Shown: positions 20,639 through 28,773 of the stretch, in pieces
Layout: the number at the start of each line of letters is the position of its first letter
Numbering within the stretch: the stretch's first letter is position 1
Assembly (NCBI GenBank): GCA_965277345.1
Contig: CBDICI010000003.1
Coordinates: 1 to 64,000 of the forward strand
Direction of reading: 5' to 3'
Length of the DNA stretch: 64,000 nucleotides
Source: CAIOYC01 sp965277345
GTDB taxonomy: Bacteria; Pseudomonadota; Alphaproteobacteria; Caulobacterales; Caulobacteraceae
Translations under genes and position numbers: made by a program
Notes under the pieces: model-generated
What the model was told of the DNA's origin: nothing
The model's input: only the letters and a program-made list of their open reading frames with translations
Databases searched by the model: none

Positions 20639-23017
20639 ATGCCCGACCTTCTGCTCGAACTGTTCTGCGAAGAGATTCCCGCCCGGATGCAGGCGCAGGC
20701 AGCGCGCGATCTGGAGCGGATGGCGAAGGAGGCGTTGGCCAAGGCCGGGCTGACGGCGGAACGCCTCATCGCCCATGGCGGGCCGCGCCGCCTGACGCTG
20801 GTGGCCGAGGGCCTGCCCGCCGCCACCGCCGACCGCACGGAGGAACTGAAGGGCCCTCGCGCCACCGCGCCCGAGCAGGCGCTGGACGGCTTCCTGCGCA
20901 AGACCGGGCTGGCCCGCGCCGACCTGACCGAACGCGACGGGGTGTTCTTCGCCGCCCTGACCACGCCCGGCCGCACCACCGCCGACATCCTCGCCGAGGC
21001 CGTGCCCGCGATCATGGCGAGCTTCCCGTGGCCGAAATCCATGCGCTCGGGCACGTCCCTCTTCCGCTGGGTGCGGCCGCTGCGGCGCATCCTCTGCCTG
21101 TTCGACGGCAAGGTCGTGCCGTTCGAGGCGGGCGGCGTGCGGTCCGGCGACCTGACCGAAGGCCACCGCTTCATGGGGAGCGATCACGCCCCCTTCGCCG
21201 TGACCGACTTCGCCGACTATGCCGCCAAGCTGCAGGCCCATTTCGTCGTGCTGGAGCAGGCCGAGCGCCGTCGCCTGATCCAGGGCGGCGCCCGCGCGCT
21301 CTGCGCCGCGGAGGGTCTGGAACTGGTGGAGGACGAGGGCCTGTTGGACGAGGTCTCCGGTCTCGCCGAATGGCCCATCCCGATCCTCGGCAAAATGGAC
21401 CCGGCCTTCCTCGATCTGCCGGGGGAGGTGATCCGCACCTCCATGCGCACCCACCAGAAGTATTTCGCGGTGAGGACTCCGGAGACCGATATTCCGGAGA
21501 CACTCCGCGCCGCGCCGGGGACATTGGCCCCCTATTTCGTGGTGGTGGCCAATATCGAGCCCAAGGACGGCGGCGCGGTGATCGCGGCGGGCAACGCCAA
21601 GGTGCTGTCGGCGCGGCTCAACGACGCCCGCTTCTTCTGGGATCAGGACCGCGCGCCATACCCCTCGGAATTTGGCAGCTTCGACAAGTGGCTGGAGAAG
21701 CTGAAGGGCGTCACCTTCCACGCCAAGCTCGGCACGATGGCGGAGCGGGTGGAGCGGATCGAGGCCCTGGCCCGCGAGATCGCCCCGCTGGTGGGCGCCG
21801 ATCCGGAGTTGGCCGCGATCGCCGCCCGCTACTGCAAGGCGGATCTCGCGTCCGGCATGGTGGGCGAGTTCCCCGAACTGCAGGGGGTGATGGGCGGGTA
21901 TTATTTTCGCCTCCTCTCCCCCTCGATGGGGGAGAGGTCGGGAGTGGGGGTGAACGCGCCGCCCTCTACGCAGGAGGAGTGGGAGGCGCCTCCCGTGCTC
22001 ATCCAGGACCGTCGTGCACCCACCCCCAACCCCGACCCTTCCCCCTTCGAGGGGGAAGGGAGGGCGCTCATCGCCGACGCCATCCGCGATCACTACAAGC
22101 CGGTGGGGCCGAGCGACACCGTGCCCACCGCCCCGGTCACCGTGGCCGTGGCCCTGGCCGACAAACTCGACACCCTGGTCGGCTTCTTCGCCATCGACGA
22201 AAAGCCGACGGGCTCGAAGGACCCCTACGCGCTGAGGCGGGCGGCGCTGGGGGTGATCCGAACTTTACTTGAGAACGGATCAAGGGTCCGGCTCGTACCA
22301 CTAGGTGGTTATTCGCCCATCCTATGGTCGTTCCACCTTCTCGCGAGTCAGCTCTCGGAGAAGCTTCTCGGAGAGAAAGCTTGGCGAGCTTATTTGGCTG
22401 AAAAGGAATTCAACGTTGAAGTGGGGAGTGTCGGAGGCCCGATCTCCGGCCCCCTCGGCGGTGATTTCGTGGATGAACTCTTTGGCATCAGGAAGAGCCT
22501 CCTCGCCTTCTTCGCCGACCGTTTGAAGGTTCTCCTCCGCGACGAAGGTAAGCGGCACGACCTCGTGGATGCGGTGTTCGCGCTGGGGGATGACGACCTC
22601 GTGCGCATCGTGCGGCGGGTCGAGGCGCTGTCGGATTTTCTAGCCACCGAGGACGGAGCGAACCTGCTCGCCGGCTACAAGCGCGCCACCAACATCCTGA
22701 AGGCCGAGGCGAGGAAGACGCCGGAGCAGGCCGCGAACTGGAGCGTCAACCCCGAGGCGGGGACCCTGCCGGAGGAGCGGGCGCTGGCCGAGGCCTTGCG
22801 TGTCGAGACCAGCGCGGTCGACGAGGCGCTGGAGGCCGAGGATTTCACCCGCGCCATGCGGCATCTGGCGCACCTGCGCGCGCCGGTGGACGCCTTTTTC
22901 GACAAGGTGCTGGTCAACGACCCGGACCCGGCCTTGCGCCTGACCCGGCTTCGGCTGTTGACGCAGGTGCGCGATACCGCCAACCGGGTGGCGGACTTTT
23001 CGCTGATTTCGGGATAG
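20639..23017 (+). CDS. glyS: Glycyl-tRNA synthetase beta subunit, with two in-frame expansions
   Basis: tRNA-binding beta subunit; starts MPDLLLELFCEEIPARMQ. Motifs include NDARFFWDQD and GSKDPYALRRAALGVIR. At 792 residues it is about 100 longer than usual. A first extra block (about nt 21903-22072) separates QGVMGGYY from LIADAIRDHYKPVGPSD; it is a C/G-run palindromic element translated in frame. A second extra block (about nt 22280-22480) with lower G+C and unusual codons lies between VIRTLLENG and LLAFFADRLKVLLRDEG. The reading frame is open throughout, so the protein may still work with two surface loops. Confidence 0.93.
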   Translation: MPDLLLELFCEEIPARMQAQAARDLERMAKEALAKAGLTAERLIAHGGPRRLTLVAEGLPAATADRTEELKGPRATAPEQALDGFLRKTGLARADLTERDGVFFAALTTPGRTTADILAEAVPAIMASFPWPKSMRSGTSLFRWVRPLRRILCLFDGKVVPFEAGGVRSGDLTEGHRFMGSDHAPFAVTDFADYAAKLQAHFVVLEQAERRRLIQGGARALCAAEGLELVEDEGLLDEVSGLAEWPIPILGKMDPAFLDLPGEVIRTSMRTHQKYFAVRTPETDIPETLRAAPGTLAPYFVVVANIEPKDGGAVIAAGNAKVLSARLNDARFFWDQDRAPYPSEFGSFDKWLEKLKGVTFHAKLGTMAERVERIEALAREIAPLVGADPELAAIAARYCKADLASGMVGEFPELQGVMGGYYFRLLSPSMGERSGVGVNAPPSTQEEWEAPPVLIQDRRAPTPNPDPSPFEGEGRALIADAIRDHYKPVGPSDTVPTAPVTVAVALADKLDTLVGFFAIDEKPTGSKDPYALRRAALGVIRTLLENGSRVRLVPLGGYSPILWSFHLLASQLSEKLLGEKAWRAYLAEKEFNVEVGSVGGPISGPLGGDFVDELFGIRKSLLAFFADRLKVLLRDEGKRHDLVDAVFALGDDDLVRIVRRVEALSDFLATEDGANLLAGYKRATNILKAEARKTPEQAANWSVNPEAGTLPEERALAEALRVETSAVDEALEAEDFTRAMRHLAHLRAPVDAFFDKVLVNDPDPALRLTRLRLLTQVRDTANRVADFSLISG
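21906..22072. repeat. Palindromic element inserted in frame in glyS
   Basis: The left hairpin is CCTCTCCCCCTCGATGGGGG followed by AGAGGTCGGGAGTGGGGGTG. The right part is CACCCACCCCCAACCCCGAC followed by CCTTCCCCCTTCGAGGGGGA. It aligns along both ends with the element at 20113-20285. It adds about 55 residues rich in Pro, Gly, Glu and Ser to GlyS. Confidence 0.82.
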
Positions 23018-23039
23018 GTCCCGCTTACAAACCCCAAAC

Positions 23040-23120
23040 CGTCGTCGCCCGACTTGATCGGGCGATCCAAACCGCGGTCTGGGCGTTGCTTGGGTCCCCC
23101 GGTCAAGCCGGGGGATGACG
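23040..23120. repeat. Double-hairpin repeat between glyS and ppdK
   Basis: Two stems, CGCCCGACTTGATCGGGCG and CCCCCGGTCAAGCCGGGGG, are flanked by imperfect ends CGTCGTC and GATGACG. This pattern is common between alphaproteobacterial genes. It lies about 24 bases upstream of ppdK. Confidence 0.65.
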
Positions 23121-23143
23121 AACAAGGATAGGTCGGAGCAGTC

Positions 23144-25822
23144 ATGGCTGACGGTTCAACGGGGCGCTGGGTGTACGGCTTCGGCGGGGGCGCGGCCGAT
23201 GGCGACGCCTCGATGAAGAACCTGCTGGGCGGCAAGGGGGCGAATCTGGCGGAAATGTCGTCGCTCGGCCTGCCGGTGCCGCCGGGCTTTACCGTCACCA
23301 CCGAGGCCTGCGTCCACTTCTACGCCAACGGTCGCCGCTATCCGGCCGAGCTGGAGGCGCAGGTGCGGGCGGGCCTGGCCAAGGTGGAGGCCGAGACGGG
23401 CAAGCGCTTCGGCGACGCCGGCGGGCCGCTGCTGGTCTCGGTTCGCTCCGGCGCGCGGGCGTCCATGCCCGGCATGATGGACACGGTGCTGAACCTCGGC
23501 CTGAACGACGCCACGGTGGAGGGGCTGGCCACGCTCTCCGGCGACCGGCGCTTCGCCTTCGACTCCTATCGGCGCTTCATCACCATGTATTCCAACGTGG
23601 TGCTCGGCATCGAGCACAACCTGTTCGAGGAGGTGCTGGACGATCACAAGGACCGGCTGGACGTCGCCGTCGATACCGCGCTGACCGCGGAGGACTGGGA
23701 GCGGGTGGTGGCCGACTACAAGGCGCTGGTCAGGACCGAGCTCGGCAAGGACTTCCCCCAGGCGCCGGACCAGCAGCTCTGGGGCGCCATCGGCGCGGTG
23801 TTCGACAGCTGGATGAACGACCGGGCCAAGTTCTATCGCCGGATGCACGATATCCCCGAAAGCTGGGGCACGGCGGTGAACGTGCAGTCCATGGTGTTCG
23901 GCAACATGGGCGAAAGCTCCGCCACCGGCGTGGCCTTTACCCGCAATCCGTCCACCGGGGAAAACCTGCTGTATGGTGAGTTCCTGATCAACGCCCAGGG
24001 CGAGGACGTGGTGGCCGGCATCCGCACGCCGCAGAACCTGACCCGGCGCGCCCGCGAGGAGATGGGCGACCGGGCGCCGTCCATGGAGGAGGCGATGCCA
24101 GAGGTGTTCGCCGAGTTCAAGGCGGTGACCGAACGGCTCGAACGGCACTACCGAGACATGCAGGACATCGAGTTCACCGTCGAGCGAGGCCGGCTCTACA
24201 TGCTGCAGACGCGCAGCGGCAAGCGTACGGCCAAGGCCGCCCTGAAGATGGCGGTGGACCAGGCGGGCGAAGGGCTGATCACCGAGGAGGAGGCGGTGAT
24301 GCGGGTGGAGCCCTCCGCCCTCGACCAGCTCCTGCACCCCACCATCGATCCGGACGCGGCGCGCGATGTGATCGCCGCCGGCCTGCCCGCCTCGCCCGGC
24401 GCGGCCACCGGCAAGATCGTGTTCGACGCGGACGAGGCGGAGCGGCTGGGCTCGCTCGGCGAAAGCGTCATCCTGGTCCGCGACGAGACCTCGCCCGAGG
24501 ACATCCATGGGATGCACGCGGCGCGGGGCGTGGTCACGGCGCGGGGCGGCATGACCAGCCACGCGGCGGTGGTGGCGCGCGGGATGGGGCGCCCCTGCGT
24601 CTCCGGCGCGGGCGAACTGCACATCGACGCCATGGGGGGCCGTCTGACCGCGCGGGGCCGCACCTTCAGGACCGGCGAGATCATCACCATCGACGGCTCC
24701 AAGGGCGAAATCCTCGCCGGGGCGGTGAAGATGGTGGAGCCGGAGCTGACCGGCGATTTCGGCAGGCTGATGGAGTGGGCCGACCGGGCGCGCCGGATGA
24801 AGGTGCGCGCCAATGCGGAGACGCCGCTGGACGCCCGCACCGCGCGGGGATTCGGCGCGGAGGGCATCGGACTTTGCCGCACCGAGCACATGTTCTTCGA
24901 CGAGACCCGCATCGCCGCGGTGCGCGAGATGATCCTGGCTGACGACGAACGCGGCCGCCGCGCGGCGCTCGACAAAATCCTGCCGTTCCAGCGCGCCGAC
25001 TTCACCGAACTCTTTCAGATCATGGCCGGCCTGCCGGTGACCATCCGCCTGCTCGACCCGCCGCTGCACGAGTTCCTGCCCCATTCGGACGAGGAGATCG
25101 AGACCCTGGCGGCCAGCGCCGGGCTCGACGCCGCCAAGCTGAAGCGGCGCCGCGAGGAACTGTCGGAGACCAACCCCATGCTGGGCTGGCGCGGCTGCCG
25201 CCTCGGCATCGCCTTCCCCGAAATCTATGAGATGCAGGTCCGCGCCATCTTCGAGGCCGCCAGCGAAATCGCCGCGAAAACCGACGCGCCGCTGGTGGAG
25301 GTGATGCACCCCCTGGTGGCCAAGAAGGAGGAGATGAAGTTCCTCCGTGAACTGACGGATAATACGGCCAAGGCGGTGATGGCGGAAAAGGGCGTGACCT
25401 TGGCCTATCAGGTGGGCGCCATGATCGAGCTGCCCCGCGCCGCGCTTCGGGCCGCGGACATCGCCGAATACGCCGAGTTCTTCTCCTTCGGCACCAACGA
25501 CTTGACCCAGACCACCTTCGGCATCTCCCGCGACGACTCGGGCCGGTTCCTCGATGCCTATATCCGCAAGGGCATCTTCGAGAAGGACCCCTTCGTGACG
25601 CTGGACCAGGAGGGCGTCGGCGATCTGGTGAAGATCGGGGCCGAACGGGGCCGCTCGGTGCGCCCCGCCGTCAAGCTCGGCATCTGCGGCGAACACGGCG
25701 GCGATCCGGCGTCCATCGGCTTTTGCGAAGGCGTGGGGCTCGATTATGTGAGCTGCTCTCCCTACCGCGTGCCCATCGCCCGCCTTGCGGCGGCGCAGGC
25801 GGCGCTGGCCGCCAAGCGATAA
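23144..25822 (+). CDS. ppdK: Pyruvate, phosphate dikinase
   Basis: Interconverts pyruvate, ATP and phosphate with PEP, AMP and PPi, linking glycolysis and gluconeogenesis. 892 residues. ATP-grasp domain first (NLLGGKGANLAEMSSLGLPV, SVRSGARASMPGMMDTVLNL). The central swivelling domain carries the catalytic His in GGMTSHAAVVARGMGRPCVS. The C-terminal PEP/pyruvate barrel has GIGLCRTEHMFF, FGTNDLTQTTFG and GICGEHGGDPASIGF. Full length, ATG 23144. Confidence 0.97.
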   Translation: MADGSTGRWVYGFGGGAADGDASMKNLLGGKGANLAEMSSLGLPVPPGFTVTTEACVHFYANGRRYPAELEAQVRAGLAKVEAETGKRFGDAGGPLLVSVRSGARASMPGMMDTVLNLGLNDATVEGLATLSGDRRFAFDSYRRFITMYSNVVLGIEHNLFEEVLDDHKDRLDVAVDTALTAEDWERVVADYKALVRTELGKDFPQAPDQQLWGAIGAVFDSWMNDRAKFYRRMHDIPESWGTAVNVQSMVFGNMGESSATGVAFTRNPSTGENLLYGEFLINAQGEDVVAGIRTPQNLTRRAREEMGDRAPSMEEAMPEVFAEFKAVTERLERHYRDMQDIEFTVERGRLYMLQTRSGKRTAKAALKMAVDQAGEGLITEEEAVMRVEPSALDQLLHPTIDPDAARDVIAAGLPASPGAATGKIVFDADEAERLGSLGESVILVRDETSPEDIHGMHAARGVVTARGGMTSHAAVVARGMGRPCVSGAGELHIDAMGGRLTARGRTFRTGEIITIDGSKGEILAGAVKMVEPELTGDFGRLMEWADRARRMKVRANAETPLDARTARGFGAEGIGLCRTEHMFFDETRIAAVREMILADDERGRRAALDKILPFQRADFTELFQIMAGLPVTIRLLDPPLHEFLPHSDEEIETLAASAGLDAAKLKRRREELSETNPMLGWRGCRLGIAFPEIYEMQVRAIFEAASEIAAKTDAPLVEVMHPLVAKKEEMKFLRELTDNTAKAVMAEKGVTLAYQVGAMIELPRAALRAADIAEYAEFFSFGTNDLTQTTFGISRDDSGRFLDAYIRKGIFEKDPFVTLDQEGVGDLVKIGAERGRSVRPAVKLGICGEHGGDPASIGFCEGVGLDYVSCSPYRVPIARLAAAQAALAAKR

Positions 25823-25840
25823 TCTGAAGGGGGATTGAAC

Positions 25841-26434
25841 TTGCCACACGACGCGCCGCTGGAAGCCCACGAACACGTGGAACACGCCGAACACGCCGCG
25901 CACGAGGCCGATCCCTTCGTCGGGCGCGTGTCGATCACCATCGCCGTTCTGGCCGTTCTGGCCGCGGCGGCCGGCAGCCTGGAGACGGTGGAGGCGGGGC
26001 AGGCCATCACCTCGTCCTCTGAAGCGGTGCTGAAGCAGGATCAGGCCACCGACAACTGGGGCTTCTCCAACTCCAAGGCGATCCGCAAGAATCTCTATCT
26101 GATCGCCGCCGACCAGAATCCCGCCAAGGCCGACGCCTACGACAAGTCGGAAAAGAAGGCCGAGACCGACGAGGAGAAGGCGCGCGAAAAGGCCGGCGAC
26201 TTCGAGAAGGAGCGCGACCAGTTGCTCGCCGCCAGTCGCAATCACGAGAAGAACCACCACTGGCTGACCATCGCCGCCACCCTGATCGAGGTGGGCATCG
26301 CCATTTGCACCGTGGCCATCATCACCAAGAAGCGCACCTTCTGGATCGGCTCGCTTCTGCTCGGCGCGGCCGGTACCTGCCTGCTGGCGGTGGCGACCCT
26401 GGCGATCACGGGTGTGGCCACGCTGCCGCTGTAA
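25841..26434 (+). CDS. DUF4337-type membrane protein
   Basis: About 197 residues. A His/Glu-rich N-terminus (EAHEHVEHAEHAAHEADP) leads into a membrane helix (ITIAVLAVLAAAAGSLETV). A charged coiled segment follows (EKKAETDEEKAREKAGDFEK), then two C-terminal helices (LTIAATLIEVGIAICTVAII and SLLLGAAGTCLLAVATLAI). No ATG is available. TTG 25841 is chosen because GAAGGGGG ends 7 bases before it; TTG 25835 would be too close to that ribosome binding site. Function unknown. Confidence 0.82.
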   Translation: MPHDAPLEAHEHVEHAEHAAHEADPFVGRVSITIAVLAVLAAAAGSLETVEAGQAITSSSEAVLKQDQATDNWGFSNSKAIRKNLYLIAADQNPAKADAYDKSEKKAETDEEKAREKAGDFEKERDQLLAASRNHEKNHHWLTIAATLIEVGIAICTVAIITKKRTFWIGSLLLGAAGTCLLAVATLAITGVATLPL

Positions 26435-26510
26435 CGGCCTGCGCGAAGGGGGTTGACCAAGCCTCGCACGACAGCCGAGGGTGCAGCGGGGCGTTAACCG
26501 GAGTCGGCCA

Positions 26511-27701
26511 GTGGCGAACTTCGATGCGGCGGCGGCGACCGCGGCGTATCTTGCGGAACTCTCGCCTGAGGGACACCTCAAGGCCACCCACTATACCCAG
26601 GGCGGGCACTGGGTGCTGCTGTGGGGCTGGCTTATGGGCGTCGCGGTGGCGTTCGTCATCCTGCGCGTGGGCGTGCTGCACCGGCTGCGCCAGAACATCG
26701 ACGGTACGCGCCGCCGTCCGATCCTGGCCAGTGCGGCCGTGGCCTTCGCCTTCCTCGCCCTGTCCTGGCTCCTGGGCCTGCCCTGGTCGATCTATGCCGA
26801 CTGGTGGCGGGAGAAGCAGTATGGGCTGAACAACCAGAGCCTGCCGGGCTGGCTGGGCGAGAACCTGATGAGCGCGGTCATCTCGACCCTGGTGGTCGGC
26901 GCCTTTCTGGTGATGCTCTACGCCCTCGTCCGCCGCGCGCCGCGCACCTGGTGGGTTTGGATGGCGGGCATCGCCGTGGTTTTCGTGGTGATCGGCCAGA
27001 TCGTGGCGCCGATCGCCATCGAGCCCCTGTTCAACAAATATACCCCGGCCCCGCCCGGACCGGTGCGCGACGAGGTTGTGGCCTTGGCGGGGGCCGCGCA
27101 TGTGCCGTCGGACAAGATCTATATCTACAACGGCTCCAAGCAGTCGAACCGCTACACCGCCAATGTCTCCGGCCTGTTCGGCTCGGCGCGGGTGGCGATG
27201 AGCGACACCATGTTCCAGAAGGGGGCGGACCTCGCCGAGGTGCGCGGCGTCCTCGGCCACGAGATGGGCCACTACGCCCGCGGCCACGTGATCTGGGGCG
27301 CGGTCTTCGCCGCCCTGACGGCCATCGCCGCCTTCGCCCTGATCCAGGTGCTGTTCCAGCCGGCGGCCGATCTTCTGCGCGCCGAGGTGGTCAGCCTCGC
27401 CGACCCGGCCGGCCTGCCGGTGATCATGATCATCCTGATGACGCTGGGCTTCCTCGCCACGCCGCTGCAGAACACCTTCACCCGCTGGCAGGAGGCGGAC
27501 GCCGACCACTTCTCGCTGGTGGTGGCGAACGAACCGGACGGCCTGTCCAAGGCCCTGGTCAAGACCATCGAGTATCGCGCCGACTCGCCCTCGGCGCTGG
27601 AAGAGTTCCTGTTCTACGATCACCCCAGCGTCCGCCATCGCGTGCAGGCGGCCATGGACTGGAAGGCGGCCCATCCCGCCGCCGCCCATGGAACGCCCTG
27701 A
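26511..27701 (+). CDS. M48 family (Ste24/CAAX-type) membrane protease
   Basis: Integral-membrane zinc metalloprotease of about 396 residues. The metal site HEMGH is in VLGHEMGHYARGHVIWG, and the third ligand is in WQEADADHFSL. Family blocks EPLFNKYTPAP, IYIYNGSKQSNRYTANVSGL and TPLQNTFTRWQEADAD are intact, and several membrane helices precede and follow. GTG 26511 follows GGAG with 8-base spacing and is preferred over GTG 26481. Role: probably membrane protein quality control. The fungal homologue's prenyl substrate does not exist in bacteria. Confidence 0.93.
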   Translation: MANFDAAAATAAYLAELSPEGHLKATHYTQGGHWVLLWGWLMGVAVAFVILRVGVLHRLRQNIDGTRRRPILASAAVAFAFLALSWLLGLPWSIYADWWREKQYGLNNQSLPGWLGENLMSAVISTLVVGAFLVMLYALVRRAPRTWWVWMAGIAVVFVVIGQIVAPIAIEPLFNKYTPAPPGPVRDEVVALAGAAHVPSDKIYIYNGSKQSNRYTANVSGLFGSARVAMSDTMFQKGADLAEVRGVLGHEMGHYARGHVIWGAVFAALTAIAAFALIQVLFQPAADLLRAEVVSLADPAGLPVIMIILMTLGFLATPLQNTFTRWQEADADHFSLVVANEPDGLSKALVKTIEYRADSPSALEEFLFYDHPSVRHRVQAAMDWKAAHPAAAHGTP

Positions 27702-27725
27702 CGGCGTGCTGGAACACCGAGGCCC

Positions 27726-28145
27726 GTGAGTGATCCGGCCCCTTCTCGCACCGCCGCCTGTAACTGCGGCCAGCTCAGCATCACCGTGCAGGGCGCGCCG
27801 CGCGGTGTGGGCCTGTGCCACTGTCTGGCCTGTCAACGGCGCACGGGCAGCGTGTTCGCCGCCCTGGCCGGGTTCGCAGCGCCCTGGTCGCTCTCCGGCG
27901 CCGCTACGGAATATGAACGCGTCGGCGATCAAGGGGCGCGGTTCACCTTCCGCTTCTGCCCGGTCTGCGGCACGAACCTGTTCCACACCGAGGCGGGCTA
28001 TCAGCAGCGCTTCGTCAGCGTCGCCGTCGGCGCCTTCGCCGATCCTGGATTTCCGGCGCCGCGGTCGTCAGTCTACGATTGCCGCCTTCACCCGTGGGTA
28101 CACCTGCCGCAGGGAACCAAGGTTTGGGACAAAGACCCGGACTGA
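27726..28145 (+). CDS. GFA family zinc-binding protein
   Basis: 139 residues of the glutathione-dependent formaldehyde-activating (GFA/CENP-V-like) fold. The zinc ligands are CNCG near the N-terminus, CHCLACQRRTGS, and FCPVCGTNLF. Start GTG 27726. The family is broad, and formaldehyde activity has been questioned, so a specific reaction is not assigned. It ends with YDCRLHPWVHLPQGTKVWDKD. Confidence 0.9.
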   Translation: MSDPAPSRTAACNCGQLSITVQGAPRGVGLCHCLACQRRTGSVFAALAGFAAPWSLSGAATEYERVGDQGARFTFRFCPVCGTNLFHTEAGYQQRFVSVAVGAFADPGFPAPRSSVYDCRLHPWVHLPQGTKVWDKDPD

Positions 28146-28203
28146 CGAGCCTTTCGCAGGCGCCCGAGCCATGCCATCCTGCGTTGCATCAACGGAGGCT
28201 GAA

Positions 28204-28773
28204 ATGAAGTGTGTCGCCGCTATCCTAGGACTGACGCTGCTTTTCGCCGGCCCCGCTTTGGCGCAATCCGCGAGCGACCCTCCCGATAAGGAAAGGCTCG
28301 CCCTGGCTCAAGAGTATATCGAGGCTACCGGCGGCGCGAAGCAAGCGCGTGCTCAGTCGAAGGCGATGTTCGACGCCATGTTTGCGGGTATGGCAAAAGG
28401 CCTTCCGGCGAACAGCACGGTCCATCTCGACAAGACCCGTGCCGAGATGGAAGAGATAATCAATTCTCTTTTTCCGAAAATCATAGACGACATGACCGAG
28501 GTATATGCGGAAGATTTCACCGCCGATGAGCTTCGAGACATGCTTGGCTTCATGAAGAGTTCGACAGGGCAGGCCATGATCCATAAGTTGCCGACGATCA
28601 TGCAGCAGCTGATGACAAGGATGGTTCCGCTCATCAACACCGAGATACCTAAACTGGCGACGCACATGGTGGACGACGTCTGTGCGGATCAGCACTGCAC
28701 GGCCGATCAACGCTCGGCTCTTTTGGCCAAGGTCAGCGCGCAGTTCTCCGCGTCGCCGAGCGCCAGTCGCTAA
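28204..28773 (+). CDS. Secreted DUF2059 protein
   Basis: 189 residues with a signal peptide (CVAAILGLTLLFAGPALAQ). The DUF2059 core is MTEVYAEDFTADELRDMLGF followed by MKSSTGQAMIHKLPTIMQQL. Periplasmic, function unknown. A possible disulfide pair is in VDDVCADQHCTADQ. Codons are less G+C-rich than in neighbouring genes, suggesting later acquisition. Its stop codon overlaps the stop codon of the convergent KAS III gene. Confidence 0.9.
   Translation: MKCVAAILGLTLLFAGPALAQSASDPPDKERLALAQEYIEATGGAKQARAQSKAMFDAMFAGMAKGLPANSTVHLDKTRAEMEEIINSLFPKIIDDMTEVYAEDFTADELRDMLGFMKSSTGQAMIHKLPTIMQQLMTRMVPLINTEIPKLATHMVDDVCADQHCTADQRSALLAKVSAQFSASPSASR

Noticed and set aside
23156..26587. 1143-codon open frame antisense to ppdK
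   Set aside because: High G+C keeps antisense frames open. Its His/Gly/Arg/Gln-rich composition is typical of shadow frames, and ppdK on the other strand is a clear full-length enzyme.
27726..28145. Formaldehyde detoxification by the GFA protein
   Set aside because: The fold is clear, but formaldehyde activity is not established for most members and no linked glutathione-formaldehyde dehydrogenase is present.
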